NCBI RefSeq assembly: GCF_030247195.1
Contig: NC_080672.1
Coordinates: 183,891,310-183,955,309 of the forward strand
Direction of reading: 5' to 3'
Source: Topomyia yanbarensis
Lineage: Eukaryota; Arthropoda; Insecta; Diptera; Culicidae
DNA length: 64,000 bases
The notes below the pieces were generated by a model. It did not search any database. It saw nothing but the letters and a program-made list of their open reading frames with translations, and was not told the origin of the DNA. Position 1 is the stretch's first letter. Every line of letters begins with the position of its first letter. This document shows positions 22,795-33,544 of this stretch, piece after piece. The translations under genes were made by a program, and so were the position numbers.

Positions 22795-24169
22795 TTTTGC
22801 ACGGGCCTATTGCCCAGTGCAGGTTATTACGGCTTACTAAAAGAACACTGCTTCACTTGTCACTGACCGACTAACGGTACTCAGAAACAGAAACACAAAA
22901 GAAGGGAAAAAATACTGAAACCTCAACTAGGCGTAGAGTGTGCAAATAACCTTGAACCCGGATTAACACTATTTGTCGCTATAGAGTGTACGGACCGATG
23001 ACAAAAGACTTCTATCTCGACTGCGTGCTCGATAACGAATGATCGTAAATACTTTGTTTGCAGCACTTTCAGAACTTTGCATGGCGCAATTTTTGGTGAA
23101 GTAACAAAGTTATTATCTCGTCTATTTGAAAAGTTATGAATGATTTTTTTTAAAATGCACCATTTTAAAAATTAATTATTTTCTTTACAGAAATAACGCT
23201 CTCGCAGTTTTTTTATCAAAAACTAAAAAAGTTCCGATCTTTGAAATGAAATTAAAATATTGAAAATTCATTTGCAATCTTGGAAGATATATAACTTTGA
23301 AAAAATCTATTTTTGTTTTGAAAATGGCCTGTAACAATGCAAACAAAAGAGATAGAAACTACATTGCTTCGACTAAAATGTGTATTTACAAAAGTTCTAA
23401 AAACCTCTAGAACAAAGTATTAGCGAGAAATTAACACATAACAAGATATTAATAGTAAACCATTTTTTAAGAGCCACACTACCTTAAATATTGCAAAAAT
23501 CATAACACATGACCCAATAGAGATAGCCACATAGTTTCTTCAGAAAACTTGCTTCAATTTGATTGATTTATAACTTTGTAGAATATTATGTAGCTGAATT
23601 TTACATATCTATGAAGTTGATCCTTTGAACTCCCTAACCACAAGGACCACCCTGATTCAACTAGTACAAAAAATCGGCAAGAAAGTTTCAAGAAAGTTTG
23701 CTGAAGATACTATATATCTAAAACCAACAGTTTAGGCGCAAACAGTTTTGTCTTCCTAAATACAGCTTTGGGACCATAATGCAGCGCAACCAGGAAGAGG
23801 TTAAGCTGAAGAAAGACTTCGAGATGGTAAATTTTGCAATCCACGCAAAAAATGGCAACAGCGAAATAATAATTGAGTTGATGCAGAAGGACGAGAATGA
23901 GAAAAGAGCGAAAGACTTGGAGATGAGAAATGTGGCACTCTAAGCGCAAAATAGATATAGTGAAGCAATGGCCGAGCTGACGCAAATACACGGGACGTTG
24001 ATGCGAACAAACGAGAAGACAGTATCACCTCTCGAACCTTTCTTTCAGAATAGGAAGATCGTAAAAGGTTTACTTTCCACAGGGTATTTCGGAGTTACAG
24101 CAATTTCGCCAAATCTAAAGAGCCTAAGCGCTCAAAGAAAATAATTCGAAGTTCTCTCCAAAAGAAGGA

Positions 24170-25637
24170 GAGAATTTATGAAATTGGACTGCTTTGGAAA
24201 AATGATGATGTCAAATTTCCAAAGAGTTATGCTTAGAACAGATTCAACATAATGAAACAAAATTTGAATGTTTACAAAAAGGTATGGGCAATGGCCACCT
24301 TTAAGAACTATGAATCAAAGAGATTCATTACAGAATTGAGCAAGGAGGAAATTGAGTATCCGTTTGAACGAGTACTTTGTATACCTCATTTTATCAATAG
24401 TAAAATTCCGTCAAAATTAAGATTAGATTTTTATGCGGCACAAAGGGATCAAGGTATATAGTTCAACTACAATTTGTTGTCGGGACCAGATGCCACAGCT
24501 TCTCTATACGGAGTATTATTGAAGGTTTATGGAAACATTAAGAAAATGTTCCACCAAGGCCATATAAGATCGTGTGATCTGCAAGCTCGACGATTTTTAT
24601 GGTAGAGATGCAACACCGACAAAGAGTGTGATATATACGAAATACAAGTAATAATTTTCGGATCGATTAGCTCGCCGTCATGCGCACAGGTGGCAAATGC
24701 TCAAAATAAGCATTTGCGAAAGAAAAGAAAAGGATGCCAAAATATGACATCCAATATGATGAAGAAAGAAAACAAATAAGAGACTATATGTCCAAAAATG
24801 ATTATTTAAAAAAAGGATATCCCCTCATTGATATCAACACTGGAGTCATGAGAGCGCGAAGTAGATTGGAATACAGATGTACTCTGAATACTTTTTATGT
24901 AATAGTTCCAGGGACGACTCATATCCCGCTTATAAGAACTATTTTAAGTGCGTTTCCGCTTGATTATAACGGAATCGATTATTTTGTCCTTTCTATTTTC
25001 AAAAAGCTAGAAATGTCAAAGAAAATAAATGAGGAGTAATTTTCACTTGTTTAATTACTCGCGAGGAACATATTGAATTGGGCGGAAATATTAGCACCAA
25101 TGCCTTCTTCCTATGCCGCAAGTGGCGTAGAGGTAAAGTAACTCAGCCTTACAGCAGTAATTTCGTTGAGGCCGAAAGAGATTTAGAGCGGCATCTCCAG
25201 TATCTCAATACAACAGTGAAACGAAGAGTGCCCACGGAGCTTAAAATTTCTTGGGTGTCCAACTCTTCAGCAGCTCCACATTTTGGAGGCGTCTGGGAAA
25301 GGTTGAGCAGAGCTATAAAGAAAGTGCTCTGTGGTTTGTCAGTTCGCGTCCAATAATCCATAAAACATTGAAGGATGTGAACGATCAATTTTTGACTTCC
25401 TTCTATGCGATTTTAGGAATGGCAGGCGTAGTTAGACAGGCTGAGATCCTAAGCAAAAGGGAAGCGTTTAGACAAGCGATTGCTAAACTAGACGTAGTTT
25501 TAGACGTCGAAGGAAAGGTTTTTATTCCAGAATCGAAGAAGAGTAGACAGGAATCAGGGCATAATGTAATGCATGCATCCGAACCTGAACCCTTTAATCC
25601 TACTTTTAAAGATCACCGAAATAAAATGAAACGATAA
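24170..25637 (+). pseudogene. BEL-B pol remnants: reverse transcriptase start, integrase, C-terminal domain
   Basis: In order: EIGLLWKNDDVKFPKSYA then a stop, FERVLCIPHFINSKIPSK and LLSGPDATASLYGVLLKV (24177-24570), which is the N-terminal part of a BEL/Pao reverse transcriptase without its YVDD box. Next, YDEERKQIRDYMSKNDYLKK and GVMRARSRLEY (24734-24930), the zone before integrase, and GIDYF, the integrase core start. FVEAERDLERHLQYL and APHFGGVWERLSRAIKKVL (25160-25340) are the integrase end. GVVRQAEILSKREAF with DVEGKVFIPESKK (25420-25560) matches the C-terminal domain of BEL pol. Stops, frameshifts and large deletions rule out function. Confidence 0.85.
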
Positions 25638-25640
25638 ATT

Positions 25641-25850
25641 GTGAGAATTTCTCAAGCAGAGAAGAGAAAAAGTAATATATTGAATGAGGTAATTAGGACA
25701 TTCATTCGCTTTTCTCCACGTTCTTTATTCACAGCTATGGTTACTGCGGCAGCAGTTATCAGTATGGCAAATTCATTGTTGGTCATAGCCGTCCAGGATG
25801 GAGTATTGATCGACCACATGGGGACGAGTCTGAAGAAACAGAATATATGG
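25641..25850 (+). pseudogene. Reading frame after BEL-B pol with a hydrophobic segment
   Basis: An open frame beginning near 25641 (RISQAEKRKSNILNEVIRTF) has a hydrophobic run, SLFTAMVTAAAVISMANSLL, that could span a membrane or act as a signal segment. Some BEL/Pao elements carry an env-like third frame here. There are no further envelope features, and the frame runs straight into LINE-derived sequence near 25850. I regard an env remnant as only one possibility. Confidence 0.35.
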
Positions 25851-26180
25851 CGCACCAATATTGACACAATATATGCTTTATATTGCTCGCTTGTACGCCC
25901 AATTGTTGAGAACGCCTCTTTAGTTTGTTGTCCGTATCAATTGACTTGGAGTCTTAGAATTGAACGTGTCCAGAGAAGATTCCTCCGGATGGTATTATGG
26001 AATCTTCCGTGGCGTGATCCATTAAATTTTCCCCCGTATCCTCACCGTTGGAAGCTTGATATGTTGGACCACCGCCGACCAGTACAACAGGCAGCGTTTG
26101 TCGCAAAATTGAACAATGGAGAGATGATTCTCCGCGTCTTTTATCACTATTGGACTTCAGAGCATCACAAAGGCCACTGA
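25850..26180 (+). pseudogene. Fragment of a Jockey-type LINE ORF2 (C-terminal part)
   Basis: TIYALYCSLVRPIVENAS, RIERVQRRFLRMVLWNLPWR and LDMLDHRRPVQQAAFVAKL match the region after the reverse transcriptase catalytic box in Jockey-group LINEs (pattern Y-SLVRPI-E, RIERVQRRFLR). Only about 110 codons are recognisable; both ends run into unassigned sequence. It belongs to a different family from the RNase H-bearing LINE here, and is on the plus strand. Confidence 0.7.
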
Positions 26181-26582
26181 GATCAGTTGTCCTACTACAG
26201 CCCAGATTTCACCGTACCGCATTTGGATACAGCGAACTAGTATCATACATGTTCCAGCACCGGAAGTTACTATTCCACCAGCAGTGGCAGTAGTAGCATC
26301 AACAATAGAGGTTCTCATCAACAAGAAAATTATCAGAAAAATCGTGACAGAATGTGCAAGGTGAAATACAAAAAGGCTACGTATGGAGCTATCAGAAGAA
26401 AAATTGACAGATCCGTTCTTTCTCTGTAGATGAAGACGTTTTCGAATTTCGTGAAAATTCCTATTGATTTAAAAGAGAAATTATAAAATTTTGTGCTGTT
26501 TCAAATTAGTATTACGACTTCGTCAGATGGATAGGTAACCCCAGCTGATTAGCAGAGCAAGGTGTAGATCAACCTGTTTTGA
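26181..26582. other. Unassigned stretch between LINE fragment and BEL-A
   Basis: About 400 bases with short degenerate frames. Some may be the 3' end of the Jockey-type fragment or BEL-B interior. No motif or repeat relation within the window was found. Confidence 0.4.
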
Positions 26583-26587
26583 AATAT

Positions 26588-27129
26588 TGTTGCGACGCCG
26601 CTTGGGCATCCCTAACTACTTTGCATAGCTGCAACATGGCAGCTCACACCGAGCGATAGCCGGCAGCAGCAGTAGATAAGCGGGAGTATGTTAGCTTCGT
26701 TGTGTGGAAGAAAAGTACGGCAAACAAAAAGCAGTGAATTTCGATAGTGCGTTAGTGAGGTAGAAATTAAGCAAATTGTCGGAAATTGATTTCTTTCGGA
26801 GTGACCATTAGACTTAGAATTGGCAAGGTAAGCAGGAATCCATAAAATTAGCATCGGTCGGTTAATCATTGCCTTAAATCCGATAGGTATTTGATTGTAG
26901 GTTCAGTATAGCGACCAAATCACCGGTTGCAAATATGGGAGATTTTGCACAGCTCTGTACTTAGTGAAATAGAAGTTAGTAGGCGAAAGGAAACCATTTC
27001 TTGTGAGTAGATGTTAAATAAGGTAAAGAATGAAATGTGAACTAATGAATTATTTAAATAAAATTGCAGTTTTAAGCGTTGTCAAAAACCAGTTGACTGC
27101 TTGCAAAATTTGGTTTCCCTCCGGGAACA
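26588..27129 (+). repeat. BEL-A 5' LTR
   Basis: It spans 542 bp, TG...CA, with AATAAA at 27057-27062 near its 3' end. It carries about 50 bases (near 26632-26690, CAACATGGCAGCTCACACCG onward) that are missing from the 3' LTR, showing the two LTRs have diverged by indels. Confidence 0.93.
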
Positions 27130-27157
27130 TTCTTAAAAAAGAAGTGACACAAACCAA

Positions 27158-28475
27158 GTGCATTCTTTGAATCGAACCTGTCTGCAAATGACTTCAGATT
27201 CTGAATCGGTGAAGGAGAAAGCCATTATGGATCTCACGAATACTCCGTGCGGGATCTTCGAACCATCGACGCGCGATGAGGAAATGATCGGGTGTGACGG
27301 ATGTTCGGGATGGTTTCATTCCCGTTGTGTGGGCGAATACAGAGATGCGGCTACGAAAGAAAGAAAAAGAGATGCAGCGCGCGTTCGAAAGACAGAAGGC
27401 TGAGATGGAAATGAAGATGTGTGCTGAAAAAGAAGTGCAGCAGATAGTTTGGCAAGCAGAGATGCTCCTGGAAAAGAAGGCGCAAATCGAGCGGATGAGA
27501 GCTAATTAAGAATCGCTCTTTAAGGTGCCAAAACCGGCGTTGACAAATGTTGCTGACGATTCGCAAGCGGGATGTTCCGGGAAAATCAATCAAAAGGTGT
27601 TGATGTTGACCCAAGAGAACGTTAAAAAGCTGACGGAAGACGACGAGGACACCGAAGACGACCATGATAACGACGAGGAAGAAACGGCCGTATCGAGCCA
27701 GATCTCCGATTTGAGTATGGAGAAAAATTCCAAAATTCGTTTCCCGCAGAAAATCAAAAACGTAGTAGAAGATACGAGCCAAGACGGGCGGAAACAATAG
27801 TAGACTGCACCAAGCTCAGTTCGCCGCGAGAAAAGGGCTGACTTACAAGCTTCCTAAATTTTCAGGCAAACCAGAGCAGTTGCCATTGTTTTACGCGGCC
27901 TACAAAGCGTCCAACGATGACTGTGGCTACATGAACCACAAAAAATTTGATGAGACTACAGGAAGCACTCGAAGGTGACGCACTCGAGTTGGTGTATGGT
28001 CAGCTACTCCTTCCAGAAAAGATTCCGAGAGTCATTGAGAAATTGCGTCGGCATTATGGCCGCCCGGAGCAACTTCTAGAGAGTTTGTTAGACAAAGTCA
28101 ATCGACTGGACCCTCCCAAACCGGATAATTTGAAAAGTTTTGTTCCTTTCGGGAATACGGTGGAGCAACTTTCTGGCCACCTGGAGGCCGCCGATTTACG
28201 GCAACATCTCGTCAACCCGCTGCTAATAAAATCGCTGGTCGCCAAACTGCCTGATCGCGAAAAACGTGAGTGGGTCCATTAATGGGTCACTGAAACGACG
28301 CTGCGGACTCTGACTGATTTTCTGATGAATATTGTGGAAGATGCCTGTGAAGCTAACGTTGATGTAGAATTCAAGCTGGCTCAACCCGAGAAAAAGAAGT
28401 TGAAGGAGAAGGGTTGTTTGTATTTTCACAGTGAAGTAAGCAATCCTACCGTCACAACGAATGATGCAAGGAAGT
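27158..28475 (+). pseudogene. BEL-A gag: PHD finger, coiled coil, DUF1759-type domain; frameshifted
   Basis: The frame starts near 27158. CGIFEPSTRDEEMIGCDGC with GWFHSRCVG is a PHD-type zinc finger. After a frameshift near 27335, a glutamate/lysine-rich coiled coil (KEMQRAFERQKAEMEMKM) ends at a stop at 27507-27509. An acidic linker follows (TEDDEDTEDDHDNDEEE, 27640-27690). The capsid-like DUF1759 region begins YKLPKFSGKPEQLPLFYAAY (27841) and, after another frameshift, continues ALEGDALELVYGQLL and LRRHYGRPEQLLESLL to DREKREWVH with a stop at 28280. It ends at the nested insertion. Confidence 0.85.
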
Positions 28476-30341
28476 CAGTGGCGTAGCCAGAAATTTGGTT
28501 TGGAGGGGGTTTTGATGAAAATCGCAATTTTTTTGAAAAAATGCTAAAATTTAATATGAGTTTGATAAATTATTGAAAACTCAAAAACATAAGTAGTCTA
28601 ACAGATGTCATTCCAGTCTACAAACAAGAAGGATCAACATGGAACAGTTTTCAAACCTCTATAGATTATTTTCTTGTATAATATGTCAATGAAGTCAAAA
28701 ATTGCGATCTTTTAAAGTAAGATAAATGATCTAAAAAATTTTCAACGTGATCAACGGTGATCTTGACCTAATATAATAATCCTTGACTTTGAAGGTTTGA
28801 CAACTTCGGGAAGTTATCAACATAAAACAGCGCCTGCTTTGATATAGAAATTTTAGTGATTAATTCTCATAGAGGTAATTATGGTGAGTTAATTTTTCAA
28901 AAATATTAAGAGACATGGTGCCTTCAGCAAAGTTTTTGATAATGTCATTTCAAACAATTTTGTTGAAAATATGAAGGCTACATGAATTCAACATATAGGG
29001 ATTTAAATGGACTGGGCCTGCTATATTTCTCCTTAGTGAAGAAAAATTTAGGTGAAAACAATTTTTTTCTGCGCTACGGATAAAATTGTTTGAAACAATC
29101 ATTGCGAGTTGAGAACACAAAACCTATAACTAAATTATGGATGGATGGAACTGAAACTTGCGTTTCGACTTCATCTCATCAGAATCCGACACTAACTTGG
29201 TGGGCGGACTAAGCTAGCGCCGAATTGATGCTAGCTCTTGAAAATGGAATCACTCTTTGTGTTTTTGAGTCCTTTTAATATCTGGGAATTATTTGTTTTA
29301 AATCCAGTTCCCTTATTTTTTTTTGTAAGCTTCAAAGGCACCTTGAACGCAATGTGAATTTATTATTTAATTACCGCAGAAGAGATTTATCAAATACAGT
29401 AATTTCAGAATAGCTTGTTGTAAAGGTTTTCTACTACTATATTTCGATACTCTGAATATATGGGATATTTAGGTCTTTGACAAAGTTGTTTGAAAAGTGT
29501 CGAAAACTTTGCTGGAGACATTAAGTCTCGACCCAAATTTGCTTGAAGAGTAATTCTTCTCTATAATTACTTCTAGGAGGATTAACCGTCAAAATTATTC
29601 TATCAGCAGATGGACAGTTTCACGTTTTGAAATTCTTCAATGTTATTTAACATCGAAATTTGGAAGTTACGAATGAATGTGATCGTGACCGTTAAAAATT
29701 TATCGAGCATTAATTTTACTTTTCTTCATTAGTCAACCTCACAACTTGCAGTACTAGTACGTAGCACACAAAATTTTAGCACGCCATTGCATCCTTCTAA
29801 GAGGCTATTCATATAGTTGATAACACAACAAAAATCCAATGCTCATAAAACCGATCCTAACCTGCTAGAGACAAAATTCAACTAGTTTCTGAAATGTTAT
29901 TCTTGTTGTTAACCATATTGAATTGTTGTCTAAACTCTACACAATCTAAAAAAATACATTTTCAGCAAATGTTGAAATGTATGCAAGCTTTCGGTAAACA
30001 AGCTTATGTTTTATATGCAATCAACCTATTCAAATTTAGATTCCCATTCGAAAAATTGTCTCTAATCCATATGTTGAAGCATCTTTCCAAAAATGAGCTT
30101 ATAATAATTCAGACAGTTATTTTATTTTACATTGAAGTAATTTGACAACTATGGGATTTTGACTAAGAGATAAGTTACAAGATCCCCTTTCCACAATTTT
30201 CCAAAAGTTCTCATGACGCATTAAACACAGTTCTCAATGTAGTGATCAAAGAATATTTTTCCAAAAATATTTTGAGGAATATTAAATTAAATTCGTCAGT
30301 ATCATTTTTTTTTTCAATCCAATTAATTTTGGTTTGGGGGG
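28476..30341. mobile_element. Non-coding element starting CAGTGGCGTAGCCAG, copy 2 (longer)
   Basis: It begins CAGTGGCGTAGCCAGAAATT after BEL-A gag sequence and gives way to BEL-A protease sequence near 30342 (TTATCCAGTCGGATACG). The first 1.6 kb matches 16659-18265; about 270 further bases are found only here, ending in TTTTGGTTTGGGGGGGGG. That G-run resembles, in direct rather than inverted orientation, the sequence just inside the left end. The right boundary and the superfamily are therefore uncertain. No coding frame; the 83-codon frame at 29894-30145 has no family. Confidence 0.72.
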
Positions 30342-31960
30342 GGGGTTATCCAGTCGGATACGTGGTCGGATTGAGTGCACACATCAGAACAAATTGCACC
30401 GTGATGTTCCGGATTGTTCCAGTTCAGCTGTACTGTGGAGAAAAATCGGCTACGGTGTTAGTGTTCTTGGACGAAGGTGCTTCCGGCACGCTGGTGGAGA
30501 AAAATCTCGCCGATCGCCTGAGCGCAGTTGGAGTAAATGAACGTCTGACCATCATGTGGACTGGAAACGTTTCGAGAGTAGAGGAATCTCACAGATTGAG
30601 CCTGTGGACGTCAGGCACTAGCGCCTGTAGCGGTGGCAAGATGTTACTACACACTGTCCACACAGTCGGAAAACTGATGCTGCCACATCAAAGGTTGAAT
30701 AGCGAGGAGCTAGCTGCACAGTACGAGCACATGAGCAGGCTGCCTATCGAGTCGTACAATGGACAGCCACAATTGCTCATTAGAGCAAACAATATACAAT
30801 CGTTTGCTCCGATAGAAGCAAAAGTTGGCACACAAATGGAGCCAATTGCGGTTCGAACTAACCTCGGATGGACGTTTATGGTTTATGGTCCAAGACAATC
30901 CACTACGGCCTCAGCAGCCAACTATCTGGGCTACCATCACTGGATCAGCAATAATGACCTATACGAACTGTTAAAGAGCCACTATGCATTGGAAGAATCG
31001 GTGATCGCAATACTGCAAGAAACGGGAGAAGAGAAACGCGCCCGGGAAATACTGGAGCGTACAACGAGACGCGTTGGTGATCGGTTCGAAACTGGGTTGC
31101 TATGGAAGGTTGACGATCCACGGTTCCCGGACAGTTATCCAATGGCACTGCGACGGATGAAACAACTGGAAAGTCGACTCGTAAAAAATCCAAAGCTGCA
31201 AGAAAATGTCTCTAGGCAAATAGCAGAATATCAGCAAAAAGGATATGCACATATCGCTACCGCCGAAGAACTAACCGATACTGCTTCCGAACAAGTCTGG
31301 TATCTTCCGATCACTGTTGTCCAGAACCCGAAGAAGCCTGAAAAAGTTCGCCTGGTGTGGGATGCAGCAGCAACGGTACAAGGAGTATCGCTGAATTCGA
31401 AATTGCTGAAAGGACCAGACATGCTCGTCCCGCTGATCAAAGTTCTTTCTGGCTTCGGGTTGCATTCGGTGGCGACTTGAAGGAGATATTTTACCAATTG
31501 ACGATTCGCGCGGAGGACAAACAGAAGCAGCGGTTTGTCTTCAGGGAAAATCCGGATGATCCACCAAACGTGTACGTCATGGATGTAGCGACATTCGGAT
31601 CGACGAGTTCTCCCTGCTCAGCTCAGTTTGTCAAGAATCGGAATGCAGAAGAGTTTGCTGTGCAATATCCCGAATCTTCTGCTGCTATCATTCATCGACA
31701 TTATGTCGATGACTATTTCGACAGTGTCGACACGGTGGAAGAGGCAGTTAAGCTGGCGCATGAGGTTCGACTGGTCCACCTAAAGGCGGGATTCGAGATA
31801 CGGAACTGGGTATCAAACACACCAGAAGTGCTACGGCGTCTGGGAGAAGATTGCAGGTATTCCAGCACCAAAAGTGCTACGACGTCTGGGAGAAGATTGC
31901 AGTTTATTTCGGACGGGACAAGCAAACGTCAAAGGAGAGAGTGCTGGGAGTGATCTGGAA
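30342..31960 (+). pseudogene. BEL-A pol: aspartic protease and partial reverse transcriptase, frameshifted
   Basis: The BEL protease zone reads CTVMFRIVPVQLYCGEKSAT then VLVFLDEGASGTLVEKNL, where DEG marks the catalytic aspartate region (about 30450-30510). RNLGW-type and LLWKVDDPRFPDSYPMALRR motifs precede the reverse transcriptase. VWYLPITVVQNPKKPEKVRL is palm sequence. A frameshift near 31460 moves the frame to GGDLKEIFYQLTIRAEDKQ, and HRHYVDDYFDSVDTVEEAV (about 31699-31755) is the catalytic YVDD box. A 46-bp tandem duplication follows at 31825-31905, then degraded sequence to the 3' LTR. The N-terminal 30 codons of the long open frame starting at 30242 belong to the nested insertion. Confidence 0.9.
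31825..31905. repeat. 46-bp tandem duplication in BEL-A pol
   Basis: AGTGCTACGGCGTCTGGGAG with the following AGATTGCAG occurs at about 31827-31856 and again from about 31873. It shifts and repeats coding sequence just after the YVDD region. Confidence 0.85.
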
Positions 31961-32164
31961 TCCGAATATAGACCAGTTTTCATTCTCAACGAGGCATCGA
32001 GAAGAGTTGCAGCCGTACAGCCATACGTCCGTTGACATACTTGCCACAATAAACGGACCAATTTGAAGCACTTACGCGGAACCATTTTCTGAGAGGTACA
32101 GTGTCTGGTGCAGATATGGAGGCGACAGATTAAATCCAAAAATACCGGATGTTACGGGCTGGGG

Positions 32165-32654
32165 TGTTACGACGCCGCTTGGGCATCCCTATCTACTTTG
32201 CATAGCTGCAAGCGGGGGTATGATAGCTTCGTTGTGTGGAAGAAAAGTACGGTAAACAAAAAGCAGTGAATTTCGATACTTTTGATTGAAAATACCGAAA
32301 TTGTCGGAAATTGATTTCTTTCGGAGTGACCATTAGACTTAGAATTGGCAAGGTAAGCAGGAATCAATAAAATTAGCGTCGGTCGGTTAATCATTGCCTT
32401 AAATCCGATAGGTATTTGATTGTAGGTTCAGTATAGCGACCAAATCACCGGTTGCAAATAGGGGAGATTGTGCATAGCTCTGCACTTAGTCAAATTGATG
32501 TTAGTTGGCGAAAGGAAACCACTTCTTGTGAGTAGATGGTAAATAAGGTAAAGAATGAAATGTGAACTAATGAATTATTTAAATAAAATTGCAGTTTTAA
32601 GCGTTGTCAAAAACCAGTTGACTGCTTGCAAAATTTGGTTTCCCTCCGGGAACA
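32165..32654 (+). repeat. BEL-A 3' LTR
   Basis: It spans 490 bp, TGTTACGACG to GGGAACA, with AATAAA at 32582-32587. It is collinear with the 5' LTR apart from a deletion of about 50 bp near its start and small changes near 32270-32300. AATAT follows directly. Confidence 0.93.
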
Positions 32655-32659
32655 AATAT

Positions 32660-32822
32660 GTGATGAGTACAGTATTGATAATTAGTATATTCGAAATATG
32701 TAGAATTTATTAGAATTATATTTGAAATATCTATTAATGAAAACAAGATGGATAAGTGTCATATTTTGAAGTATGTAGAATTGATAAGAATTATATATTG
32801 AAGTATGTCAGTTTAAAAAAAT
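32660..32822. other. BEL-B interior, AT-rich
   Basis: About 160 bp of AT-rich sequence between BEL-A and LINE copy 2, with a loose repeat of TATGTAGAATT-type motifs. No gene. It would join 38479 if the LINE were removed. Confidence 0.5.
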
Positions 32823-33544
32823 ATAATTTTCATTTTTTTTATATTCAGTTTGTTTATTTGATAAGGCAGGTTTGCGTTAGCTCAAAGGTGCCAATCTTGG
32901 TTTGTTTTACATTTCAAGTTACTTAAAACTAGTGGATTACATATTGAGTTTTTTTTAACTTAAACTAAGGAGAATTTATAGCTATACATATACACAACGA
33001 GGTAATATAATTTTCGTAAGATTTGGGGGGTCATTTAGTTTTTATGGCAATATGGTTTGACATTTTTAGCAGGAAGATTATTGAAGCAAATAATTTTTAA
33101 CTAATGGGGACAATCTTTATAACTATTTTAAAATTGAGAATAACTAGAGAGCGGGATTTGTAAAGATTCGGGGAGATTGATTAGAGATATTTTTTGGGGT
33201 AGTAGAGTTGGTTATTTTCAATGAGATTATATAATATAATAGTTAGAACTAGATGGCAGGGAAGAAAGTTATTAACTTTCAGTTGCAGACATCGGGAGAT
33301 CAACGGCATAGGATGTAGATTCGGATGGCCTTCATCAAAAAGAATTATGTACAGGGATGCCGGGTGTTGCAGATCGGAAAGAGTTCGAGTTGCGCATGTG
33401 ATGTTCGTACTGTAGGTCCCGTGTTTGTTGGCTCATTCAACAGAGATTTTTTGTGTCGCCTTGGAGTTCCATCAAACCTTCGTGGGTGTATAGTACAGGT
33501 GGAAGATAGCATTTCTGAGAATGATAGGAAATAAGAAGGGGCAG

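Larger units (their letters stand above)
15626..23041 (-). mobile_element. RNase H-bearing LINE (I/LOA-like), copy 1, nested in the Transib-like arm
   Basis: A 14-bp target duplication, ATCGTAAATACTTT, lies at 15612-15625 and 23042-23055. The poly(T) start at the left is the reverse of the 3' tail, so the element is on the minus strand. In order on that strand it has a 5' leader (23041-22795), ORF1 with zinc knuckles, ORF2 with endonuclease, reverse transcriptase and RNase H, and a 3' region (16225-15626) with a local duplication. It carries one nested insertion (16659-18265) and a TTTA microsatellite. Copy 2 of the same family is at 32836-38465. Confidence 0.92.
14012..23781. mobile_element. 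Transib-like palindromic element, CACTATGG ends, 5-bp duplication CAGCG
   Basis: The left end CACTATGGTCCCAAAGCTG and the reversed right end CATTATGGTCCCAAAGCTG are flanked by CAGCG on both sides (14007-14011 and 23782-23786). Without the nested LINE and its duplicated target it is about 2.34 kb and is almost entirely one palindrome: the left arm runs from 14012 to about 15180, the right arm from about 15200 to 15625 and then 23056-23781. The CACWATG end and GC-rich 5-bp target duplication match the known Transib signature. There is no RAG1-like transposase, so it is non-autonomous. Confidence 0.82.
13836..23943 (+). pseudogene. BEL-B gag, PHD-finger N-terminus and coiled region, split by an insertion
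   Basis: The first exon-like part (13836-14011) encodes a PHD/RING-type cysteine pattern: CRLC, CCDCDRYFH, WYCVKCQQ, as found at the start of many insect BEL/Pao gag proteins. The frame is then broken by the Transib-like element. If that element and one CAGCG copy are removed, the codons join cleanly as CQQ-RNQEEVKLKKDFEMV and run to a stop at 23941-23943. The second part is lysine/glutamate-rich and probably a coiled coil. Decayed gag sequence with stops continues to about 24170. It is not a host chromatin gene: it lies 160 bp downstream of an LTR and leads into BEL pol. Confidence 0.8.
26588..32654 (+). mobile_element. BEL-A: BEL/Pao LTR retrotransposon, internally deleted, with nested insertion
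   Basis: LTRs at 26588-27129 and 32165-32654 both start TGTTRCGACGCCGCTTGGGC and end CCTCCGGGAACA. The 5-bp target duplication AATAT lies at 26583-26587 and 32655-32659. Between them are a PHD-finger gag, a DUF1759-type gag domain, an aspartic protease and the first part of reverse transcriptase. Ribonuclease H, integrase and the C-terminal domain are absent, so this is a deletion derivative. A CAGTGGCG element (28476-30341) is nested between gag and protease. The purine stretch GGGCTGGGG just before the 3' LTR may be the polypurine tract. Confidence 0.93.

Noticed and set aside
27158..27403. A second host PHD-finger gene
   Set aside because: It lies between paired LTRs and leads into a DUF1759-type gag domain, so it belongs to BEL-A.
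30242..30341. Start of the 412-codon frame as the true start of BEL-A pol
   Set aside because: The first 30 or so codons are the end of the nested CAGTGGCG element; BEL-A sequence begins near 30342.
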